A stretch of DNA of 21,325 nucleotides, taken from positions 1-21,325 of the forward strand of contig CAYJPF010000038.1 in assembly GCA_964372025.1 (NCBI GenBank), in the 5' to 3' direction. Below the pieces are notes generated by a model. It did no database searches and was not told the origin of the DNA. It worked only from the letters and a program-made list of their open reading frames with translations. Source of the stretch: CAYJBP01 sp964372025. Lineage in GTDB: Bacteria; Bacillota; Dehalobacteriia; UBA4068. A program made the position numbers and the translations under genes. This document shows positions 15,431 through 21,325 of the stretch, one piece after another (the stretch's first letter is position 1; the number at the start of each line of letters is the position of its first letter).

Positions 15431-15436
15431 AGGAGA
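15431..15436 (+). promoter_or_regulatory. Ribosome-binding site of the CoA ligase
   Basis: AGGAGA, 6 nt before the ATG at 15443. It rules out a longer in-frame start at 15299, which would translate part of the T-box. Confidence 0.8.
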
Positions 15437-15442
15437 ACTACT

Positions 15443-16747
15443 ATGTACTGGAACAAACCGCTAGAAACCATGCCCCGCGAACAATTGGCCGAGCTGCAAT
15501 TAAGCAGATTGCAAAATATCGTTAGCCATGCCTATCACAATGTAGAGCCTTTTAGGCAGGCTATGCAAGAAAAAGGCCTGGTACCCGAAGATGTAAAATG
15601 CTTAAAAGATATCGCCAAATTACCATTTACTACCAAGCAGGATTTGCGCGATAGCTATCCTTTTGGCCGTTTTGGCGTGCCGATGTCGCAAATTGTGCGC
15701 TTGCATGCCTCCTCCGGCACCACCGGCAAGCCCACTACCGTAGGTTATACCCGCAATGATTTGCAAGTATGGTCGGAAGTAGCTGCCCGTAGCTTATGTT
15801 CGGCCGGCTGCACCCCGGAGGATATTGTGCAGATATCCTATGGCTATGGCCTATTCACCGGCGGCCTGGGTATGCATTATGGCGCCGAGCAATTAGGGGT
15901 ATCGGTTATTCCTACCTCTACCGGTAATTCCCAGCGTCAGGCTATGTTGCTTAATGATTTTGGCACCACCACCTTATGTGCCACCCCCTCCTTTGCCCTT
16001 TATATGCTCGAAGTTTTAGACGAAATGGGTATCGACCCTAAAAGCTTGCCTTTAAAGCAGGGTATTTTTGGCGCCGAGCCCTGGACAAATGAGATGCGCG
16101 CCCAATTAGAAGAAAGCTATGGCATTGATGCCTATGATATCTATGGCCTAAGCGAGGTTATGGGCCCCGGTGTTTCGATGGAATGTAGCGCCAAAGATGG
16201 CATGCATATTTTTGAAGATCATTTTTATCCGGAAATTATCGATCCAATCACCCTCGAGCCCCTGCCCGAAGGCCAAGTAGGCGAATTGGTATTTACCTGC
16301 TTAACTAAAGAAGGTATCCCGATGATTAGGTATCGTACCAGGGATTTAACCTCTTTAAATTATCAAGATTGTAGCTGTGGGCGCACCCATGTGCGGATGA
16401 ATAAAGTTATCGGCCGCTCTGATGATATGCTGATTATCCGTGGCGTAAACGTATTCCCTTCGCAAATCGAAAGCGTTTTAATGGATATGAAAGAAAGTAT
16501 GATCTCGCCCCATTATCATATAATTGTGGATAGAATAGATAATTTAGATACCCTGGAAATCCAGGTAGAGGTATCGGAAGAGATGCTCTCGGATAAAGTT
16601 AGGGCTTTGGAAGATTTGCGTTCGGCGATTAAAAATAAGGTGGTATCTACCTTGGGCTTGGCCTGCAAAATTACCCTGGTTGAGCCGCATAGCCTTATGC
16701 GCAGCGAGGGCAAGGCTAAGCATGTAACCGATAATCGTAAGCTGTAA
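15443..16747 (+). CDS. paaK: Phenylacetate-CoA ligase family protein
   Basis: Adenylate-forming enzyme expected to join phenylacetate or a related arylacetate to CoA with ATP. 434 residues, typical of the PaaK family. Visible motifs are the phosphate-binding SSGTTGKPTTVGYT (90-103), QISYGYGLFTGGLGMHYGAEQ, the adenylate motif YGLSE (234-238), YRTRDLTSLN, the hinge region GRSDDMLIIRGVNVFPSQIE and the C-terminal lysine region EGKAKH (422-427). The exact acid (phenyl-, hydroxyphenyl- or indoleacetate) cannot be read from sequence. It is preceded by a Phe-type T-box and followed by an ACT-domain gene. No oxygenase (paaABCDE) or ring-cleavage genes are near, so aerobic phenylacetate catabolism is unlikely. 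The gene symbol indicates the family. Confidence 0.9.
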   Translation: MYWNKPLETMPREQLAELQLSRLQNIVSHAYHNVEPFRQAMQEKGLVPEDVKCLKDIAKLPFTTKQDLRDSYPFGRFGVPMSQIVRLHASSGTTGKPTTVGYTRNDLQVWSEVAARSLCSAGCTPEDIVQISYGYGLFTGGLGMHYGAEQLGVSVIPTSTGNSQRQAMLLNDFGTTTLCATPSFALYMLEVLDEMGIDPKSLPLKQGIFGAEPWTNEMRAQLEESYGIDAYDIYGLSEVMGPGVSMECSAKDGMHIFEDHFYPEIIDPITLEPLPEGQVGELVFTCLTKEGIPMIRYRTRDLTSLNYQDCSCGRTHVRMNKVIGRSDDMLIIRGVNVFPSQIESVLMDMKESMISPHYHIIVDRIDNLDTLEIQVEVSEEMLSDKVRALEDLRSAIKNKVVSTLGLACKITLVEPHSLMRSEGKAKHVTDNRKL

Positions 16748-16831
16748 GCTGCAAGCTTCAATAGCTAAAGCAGGAAATTAGCCAATCCGTAACGAAACAT
16801 ATACTAATTAGCTACAAGAGGAGGAATTAAA

Positions 16832-17263
16832 ATGAGTGTAAGGCAAATATCTGTATTTATCGAGAATAAGCAAGGGCGCTTAATTGCCGTAACCGGTTGC
16901 CTGGCAGCCAATAATATCAATATTAGGGCTTTGTCGGTGGCCGATACCTCCGATTTTGGCATATTGCGCTTAATTGTAGACGATCCATCTAAGGCTTATC
17001 AATCCTTAAAAGAATGCGGCTTTACCGTGCGCGAAACCGAAGTTTTGGCCATGGAAGTACCTGATGTGCCCGGTGGCATTAATAAAGGCCTTACTGCCTT
17101 GGATAATGCGGGCATAAATGTGGAGTATATTTACGCTTTCTTTGGCACTAATAAAGAAACTGCCCTTAATATTATCAAGGTAGATAAAATGGATTTAGCC
17201 AAAGATGCCCTTAAGGAAAGTGGCATTCAACTGCTAAACCCCGAGGAAGTTTATAGCCGCTAA
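16832..17263 (+). CDS. Double ACT-domain protein
   Basis: 143 residues made of two ACT-like modules, about 1-68 (ISVFIENKQGRLIAVTGCLA) and 70-143 (VLAMEVPDVPGGINKGLTAL). ACT domains usually bind amino acids and act as sensors. No catalytic domain is attached. Stand-alone proteins of this kind next to PaaK-type ligases are familiar from anaerobes, though their molecular role is unclear to me. The start is set by GAGGAGG (16818-16824). An 84-bp gap separates it from the ligase gene, with no terminator between, so both lie on the T-box transcript. It may sense phenylalanine or another aromatic acid and adjust the ligase. Confidence 0.88.
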   Translation: MSVRQISVFIENKQGRLIAVTGCLAANNINIRALSVADTSDFGILRLIVDDPSKAYQSLKECGFTVRETEVLAMEVPDVPGGINKGLTALDNAGINVEYIYAFFGTNKETALNIIKVDKMDLAKDALKESGIQLLNPEEVYSR

Positions 17264-17302
17264 ACCAGGCTTTTTATGGCAGCTAAAAATCATGATAACA
17301 GC

Positions 17303-17338
17303 AAAACAGGCGCCAAATTTTGTGGTGCCTGTTTTTTT
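17303..17338 (+). terminator. Terminator of the T-box operon
   Basis: ACAGGCGCCA (17306-17315) pairs with TGGTGCCTGT (17323-17332) with one wobble, and T residues run to 17338. It ends the ligase/ACT transcript. Confidence 0.92.
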
Positions 17339-17556
17339 GTAAAATCAGCCGCCTATTGCTGCCTTTAGCTAACTATGCCCAACTTTTACCTGCCTGCATA
17401 AAAAAGGATTTACTTTAGTCGATACCGAAATATAAAGTTAGGAAATTCGACAAATATCGCAATTGCGTTTTTACTATAATAATTAGCCTTTCCCCTAATT
17501 GCCGAGGATAAGCTTTTAAAGGCCTTAATGGCTCAACAATTAAGATAGGTGGATTT
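17339..17556 (+). other. Intergenic with weak promoter candidate
   Basis: No gene is seen. TATAAT at 17475-17480 could be a -10 element for the envelope genes, but no -35 match lies at the usual distance. The closest, TCGACA at 17447-17452, is 22 bp away. Confidence 0.35.
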
Positions 17557-19662
17557 ATGTTTTTAAGACAAATACTGTCTTTTTTAATAGTTTTTTTGAT
17601 TGCATTTAATTTAAGCAGCCTACATACTTATGCTGCTTCTTTAACTATGCCCGATCAGCCTGCTACCTCCCCCGAAGATAATTCTGATAAAGGAGCAAAT
17701 TCGGCTATCGAGGCAGGCGAAGATGCCGCAGCAAGCGAGGATGCCGCAGCAGGCGAGGATGCCGCAACAGGCGAGGATACCGCAGCTACCGAGGATGCCC
17801 ACGATGATTCAAATTCTAGCGAAGCTGGCGGCATTAATCCTCAAGAGCAAAATAATCAATCCTCTACTATTATTGTTGATGAGCGGGATATCCGCTTGGA
17901 ATTTGTATCTACAACCGCCCCTGCTAATGCCTATTATACACTTAGCAATGATGATTATTTTACCATTATCCATGAAGAAACCTTTACCAATACCGGCTAT
18001 GGAGCAGTGGAAAATATCATTATCAAAGTGCCGCTTATGGATAAAAATACCCCCAATTATATGCAGTTTTTATGGGAGTATTTAGATCCCTACCCCCAAA
18101 GTATCGAAACCGATGAATATGGCAAAAGGCTGGCTACCTTTTATTTGCCGCAGGTAGCTGCCGGCCAAACCATTACTTTTCGCCAAACTTATGTGGTGCA
18201 AACCAATAGCATTAGTTACCAGCAGCTAAGCCAAAATACAGCAACCGGCTATAGTCAATATATAGATCCTAAATATCTACAAAGCGAAATTAATATCGAA
18301 AGCGATCATCCCTCTATTATTGAATTTGCCCAAACTGCGGCCGGCCAGGCCTTTAGCATTTATAATAAGGCGCGCAATAGTTTTTCGGCGGTTAATTTGC
18401 ATTTAACCTATACCGACGACGAGCAGGCCAATGATAGCGCCCTGGTAGCCCTAGAGCGGGGCAAAGGGGTTTGCGAGGATTATAGCAACTTTTATGTGGC
18501 GGCCTTAAGGGCCTTAGGGGTGGCCTCGCGCGTGCAAAGCGGTTATCTTTATTTGCCGGCTACCCATAATAGCCCCGAATATTATTTGCCCGATGGTGAA
18601 AGCATCAACTTAACCGATTTGCGCCATACCTGGGTAGAATTTGATATGCCCGGCTTAGGCTGGGTAATGGCCGACCCAACTTTTACTTATTCCTATAATT
18701 TGAATGGGGTTAGCAGCAAGTTTATCAATTGGGATTATTTTGCCAATATTACCGATGATCGTAAATATATCTTTTTAAGCGAAGCTAATGCTTATGATGA
18801 TGCCATCCATATTAGCTATGAGCGTGGCAATGGCTATTTGCTGGGCGTATTTTTTAGCAGCCTTAAGCCGGGCTATGAAACAGCACGCTTTGCCGATACG
18901 GTAAACCATTGGGCCGAGGATATGATAACCGCTTTAAGTATTGGCGATAATGCCCTTTTGCAGGGCATGGGCGATAATATTTTTGGCGTAAATCAGCCGA
19001 TGACGCGCGCCCAAGCGGTGGTATCTTTGCAGCGCTATTTAAATTCGCCTACTGCTCGTCCTGATTTTGTGGATGTACCGCTTACCCACTGGGCATTCTT
19101 TGATATCGGAGCGGCGCAAACAGCAGGCTGGATTAGCGGCTATCCCAATAAGACATTTTTGCCCAATAATAGCATTTCGCGAGCCGAGATGGCGCAGCTA
19201 TTGGTTAATGTTTTTGAGCTAAGCATGCCCGAAACGCAGCCAATTGATCAAGATGCCCATTCCGAGCTACCCTTAACCGAGCTGGAGCAAGCATTAGGCA
19301 GCAGCGATAATAATTTAAACGAAGCCGCAACCGCCACCCATCCCGAGCATAATCTATTAGGGGATGCGGCAGCAGATGATAGTGATAAGACCACTACCGA
19401 GGCCACTATTACTACCGAGGCCGATATGGCCGATGATAGCAATACTGATCCGGTAAATAGCGAGCTATTAACCCCGGCCATGCCTTTTAGCGATTTAGGC
19501 TCAGAGCAATATGGCTGGGCGGATCAGGCGATTTTGATTTTGGAGGCTTTAGGCATAACCCAGGGCAATAGCGATGGCACTTTTGCGCCGGAGCGGCCGG
19601 TAACCCGTGCCGAGTTTGCAGCCTTTTTGTATCGAATTTTAGCTTTGGAGCAAATTGATTAA
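17557..19662 (+). CDS. Exported transglutaminase-like protein with SLH repeats
   Basis: 701 residues. A signal peptide (about 1-27, ending AYAAS) is followed by a low-complexity acidic segment (about 28-105) with near-perfect EDAAAG-type repeats, a beta-rich region, and a transglutaminase-like core with Cys306 (KGVCEDYSNFY), His357 (RHTWVEF) and Asp373 (VMADPTF), the full catalytic triad. Two SLH repeats start at 445 (FADTVNHWAEDM) and 504 (FVDVPLTHWAFF), then an acidic linker (about 553-643), then a third SLH at 644 with TRAEFAAFLYRIL. SLH repeats usually bind secondary cell-wall polymer, so the enzyme probably sits in the envelope, as a protease or amide-transfer enzyme. The substrate is unknown. 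AGGTGG precedes the ATG. Confidence 0.85.
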   Translation: MFLRQILSFLIVFLIAFNLSSLHTYAASLTMPDQPATSPEDNSDKGANSAIEAGEDAAASEDAAAGEDAATGEDTAATEDAHDDSNSSEAGGINPQEQNNQSSTIIVDERDIRLEFVSTTAPANAYYTLSNDDYFTIIHEETFTNTGYGAVENIIIKVPLMDKNTPNYMQFLWEYLDPYPQSIETDEYGKRLATFYLPQVAAGQTITFRQTYVVQTNSISYQQLSQNTATGYSQYIDPKYLQSEINIESDHPSIIEFAQTAAGQAFSIYNKARNSFSAVNLHLTYTDDEQANDSALVALERGKGVCEDYSNFYVAALRALGVASRVQSGYLYLPATHNSPEYYLPDGESINLTDLRHTWVEFDMPGLGWVMADPTFTYSYNLNGVSSKFINWDYFANITDDRKYIFLSEANAYDDAIHISYERGNGYLLGVFFSSLKPGYETARFADTVNHWAEDMITALSIGDNALLQGMGDNIFGVNQPMTRAQAVVSLQRYLNSPTARPDFVDVPLTHWAFFDIGAAQTAGWISGYPNKTFLPNNSISRAEMAQLLVNVFELSMPETQPIDQDAHSELPLTELEQALGSSDNNLNEAATATHPEHNLLGDAAADDSDKTTTEATITTEADMADDSNTDPVNSELLTPAMPFSDLGSEQYGWADQAILILEALGITQGNSDGTFAPERPVTRAEFAAFLYRILALEQID
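17719..17799 (+). repeat. 18-bp coding tandem repeat, about 4.5 copies
   Basis: Units starting at 17719, 17737, 17755 and 17773 share GAGGATGCCGCAGCAGGC with few changes, and a half copy ends at 17799. They encode the acidic Ala/Glu/Asp repeats after the signal peptide of the SLH protein. In-frame unit length allows copy number to vary without a frameshift. Confidence 0.9.
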
Positions 19663-19674
19663 TAAGGAGTTTAT

Positions 19675-21024
19675 ATGGATTTTTTTCGTGATTATGGGCA
19701 TATTTTTTTAATTGTGATTGTGGTTATAGTATGCGGCCTGGCCTTATTCTTTTTTATGGGCAGCCGTGATGCCGAGCAGCCCTTGCCGGATGCCGCTTTA
19801 GCCGAGGATGCCGCCGCAGACGAGCAGGATGCTGCTAACCCCGAGCAAGAAGCGGCCGCGCAAGAGGATATTTTTGGTATCGAAGATACTGCCGAGCCCG
19901 AGCCGCTGCAAAACCAGCCCAGAGCAGATATGGCCGGGGCTTGGGTGGCTACGGTGATTAATATTGATTTTCCGCATATTTTGGATAATGCCGAGGTGCA
20001 AAAAGCCGAGCTTAGGGCTATTGTGGCTAATATTAAGGCCGCCGGCTTAAATAGCATTTTCTTTCAGGTGCGGCCGCAAGGCGATGCTCTTTATCAATCG
20101 TCGATTTTTCCTTGGTCGCAGTATTTAACCGGCGAGGCAGGCAAAGATCCCGGTTATGATCCTTTGGCTTATTTGCTGGAAATTGCCCATGCCGAGGGTT
20201 TAGAGGTGCATGCTTGGCTAAATCCCTATCGTCTAACTATGGGTAGTGCCGATAGTCCGCAAACCATCCATGACTTTTTGCCGGCTAATTCGCCGGTTAA
20301 GGATCGCCCCGATTTAACCTTAGCAGCGGGTGATGGCCGTCTTTATCTAAACCCGGGCGAGCCGGAAGCCCAAGCTTTGGTGCTGGACGGCGTGCGGGAG
20401 ATTATGGAAAATTATGATGTAGACGGTATTCATTTTGACGATTATTTTTATCCATCCAATCCCGATTATGATGATAGTGCGGCTTATCAAAAGTATGGTC
20501 AGGGGCTTAGCCTGGCCGAATGGCGGCGCAGCAATACATATCAACTGGTGGCCGAGGTGCAAACCTTGGTGCATAGTTTAAGCGAGGATGCGGTTTTTGG
20601 CATATCGCCCAGCGGGATTTGGCAAAATGCTGCCAGCTCGGAATTGGGCAGTGCTACCAATGGCTTTGAAAGCTATAATCAAATCTATGCCGATACCAGG
20701 CTTTGGTATATAGATGGCATTGTTGATTATATAGCGCCGCAATTATATTGGGCCATTGGCCAAGAGGGTAGCGATTATGCTATTTTGGTGGACTGGTGGC
20801 ATCAAGTAAGCGAATTAAGCCCCAGCGCCCTTTATATTGGCCATGGCATTTATCGTTTAGACGAGGGGCATCAGGCCTGGCAAGGCACCGATCAGGTAGA
20901 GCAGCAATTGGATTTAAACCGTAACTATGAAGGTGTAAAGGGTTCTATATTTTATGGATATCAGCAGATACGGGCTAATAGTGCCGGTATTAGGGATATG
21001 CTAAGCGATTATTATAATAGATAA
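19675..21024 (+). CDS. Membrane-anchored GHL10-family hydrolase-like protein
   Basis: 449 residues. An N-terminal membrane segment (about 9-28, IFLIVIVVIVCGLALFFFMG) is followed by an acidic Ala/Glu-rich spacer (about 32-82) and then a glycosyl-hydrolase-like 10 domain (formerly DUF187, related to B. subtilis YngK). Markers are GAWVATVINIDFP, IFFQVRPQGDALYQS, HAWLNPYR, DGIHFDDYFYP (251-261, with His253, Asp255 and Asp256) and YIAPQLYW. The spacer would hold the barrel outside the membrane within the wall. Its activity is uncertain; peptidoglycan or glycan hydrolysis is plausible. It follows the SLH protein by 12 bp with AAGGAG (19664-19669), so the two are co-transcribed. Confidence 0.86.
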   Translation: MDFFRDYGHIFLIVIVVIVCGLALFFFMGSRDAEQPLPDAALAEDAAADEQDAANPEQEAAAQEDIFGIEDTAEPEPLQNQPRADMAGAWVATVINIDFPHILDNAEVQKAELRAIVANIKAAGLNSIFFQVRPQGDALYQSSIFPWSQYLTGEAGKDPGYDPLAYLLEIAHAEGLEVHAWLNPYRLTMGSADSPQTIHDFLPANSPVKDRPDLTLAAGDGRLYLNPGEPEAQALVLDGVREIMENYDVDGIHFDDYFYPSNPDYDDSAAYQKYGQGLSLAEWRRSNTYQLVAEVQTLVHSLSEDAVFGISPSGIWQNAASSELGSATNGFESYNQIYADTRLWYIDGIVDYIAPQLYWAIGQEGSDYAILVDWWHQVSELSPSALYIGHGIYRLDEGHQAWQGTDQVEQQLDLNRNYEGVKGSIFYGYQQIRANSAGIRDMLSDYYNR

Positions 21025-21076
21025 AAAAAAGGTGCTGTCGCAAATAGTTGTATTTGTGGCAGCACCTTTTTTGTTG
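21023..21076. terminator. Strong bidirectional terminator
   Basis: A hairpin with arms AAAAGGTGCTGTCGCAAATA (21027-21046) and its partner (21051-21070) pairs throughout with a few wobbles around a GTTG loop. It has eight A before and six T after. It ends the envelope operon and could also stop minus-strand transcripts entering from the right. Confidence 0.92.
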
Positions 21077-21104
21077 TGTAGGTGTTTTTGTGTTTGTTGT
21101 GTTT

Positions 21105-21140
21105 TTTGGATTGTTTGGATTGTTTGGATTGTTTGGATTG
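21105..21140. repeat. 9-bp tandem repeat, four copies
   Basis: TTTGGATTG is repeated exactly four times in a T/G-rich stretch. An overlapping reading frame would give a Leu-Asp-Cys repeat but has no ribosome-binding site and looks non-coding. Confidence 0.9.
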
Positions 21141-21270
21141 TCTTTGTTGCTTGTTGCTTTTTGTTAGCTGGGCTGTAGGTTTCTTATATTTGTCGGCGGA
21201 TATTTATATTGGTTGTGCTTCGTGTGTTGCAGGTTTGGCTTGCCCTCGCCTACGTTTGTTAGTTTATTTT
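21141..21270. other. Intergenic, nothing recognised
   Basis: T/G-rich sequence without a supported gene, RNA or promoter on either strand. Confidence 0.4.
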
Positions 21271-21316
21271 CTCTGGTCGCAGAGGGGGACGTTACTTTTT
21301 GGTCGCAAAAAGTAAC
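21271..21316. repeat. Pair of REP-like hairpins with GTCG loops
   Basis: CTCTG-GTCG-CAGAG (21271-21284) is followed after GGGGAC by an 11-bp hairpin with arms GTTACTTTTTG and CAAAAAGTAAC (21291-21301 and 21306-21316), also with a GTCG loop. Two neighbouring palindromes with the same loop suggest a mobile or repeated extragenic element rather than chance. The window ends 9 bp later, so its right edge is not seen. Confidence 0.6.
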
Positions 21317-21325
21317 CAAAAACGA

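Noticed and set aside
15299..15442. N-terminal extension of the CoA ligase
   Set aside because: It would translate the T-box core and terminator; the ATG at 15443 has a proper ribosome-binding site and matches the family length.
21082..21315. 77-codon frame with repeated Leu-Asp-Cys
   Set aside because: The pattern comes from the 9-bp DNA repeat. It has no ribosome-binding site, begins inside terminator-proximal sequence and runs through palindromes at the end.

Overview
The window looks like a chromosomal segment of a low-to-moderate-GC Bacillota (Firmicutes), most likely an anaerobic Clostridia-type or related lineage. This rests on strong AGGAGG ribosome-binding sites, a T-box leader, a consensus SigA-type promoter, an Fe-S type PurF, a single-chain ~1230-residue PurL, a split PurH, and an S-layer-homology (SLH) protein. 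The genus cannot be fixed from the sequence. Only inference supports strict anaerobiosis.

Layout: (1) 1-262 holds the terminator of pyrB and no convincing gene. (2) 263-1243 (minus) is pyrB, the aspartate carbamoyltransferase catalytic chain, divergent from the purine operon. (3) 1381-14542 (plus) is a near-complete purine operon in the order purE-purC-purF-purM-purN-IMP cyclohydrolase (PurO type)-stand-alone AICAR transformylase-purD-purL-purB. It covers all ten steps from PRPP to IMP, plus the lyase also needed for AMP. The normal bifunctional PurH is replaced by two separate genes, and no purK accompanies purE. A purE leader of about 150 nt ends in an attenuator-like hairpin. A 39-codon fragment of a RAYT/IS200-type transposase lies between the two PurH-replacing genes. 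(4) 14543-15140 is an intergenic stretch with a cluster of palindromes, a bidirectional terminator, and a tiny Asn/Gln-rich minus-strand gene. (5) 15106-17338 is a consensus promoter, a T-box riboswitch with a phenylalanine (TTC) specifier, a phenylacetate-CoA ligase (PaaK family), a double-ACT-domain protein and a terminator. (6) 17557-21024 is a two-gene envelope module: an exported transglutaminase-like protein with three SLH repeats, and a membrane-anchored GHL10-family glycosyl-hydrolase-like protein. (7) 21025-21325 is a strong terminator, a 9-bp tandem repeat and two REP-like hairpins with identical GTCG loops.

How the parts work together: the purine genes are tightly packed, with overlaps at purM/purN and purN/IMP cyclohydrolase and direct abutment of purC/purF, so they are probably one transcript. 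The T-box/PaaK/ACT unit is the most interesting part. An aryl-acid CoA ligase controlled by uncharged tRNA-Phe, and paired with an amino-acid-sensing domain, suggests that arylacetate is activated to make phenylalanine when the cell is short of it, rather than being broken down. That is an inference; the ferredoxin-dependent oxidoreductase it would need is not in the window.
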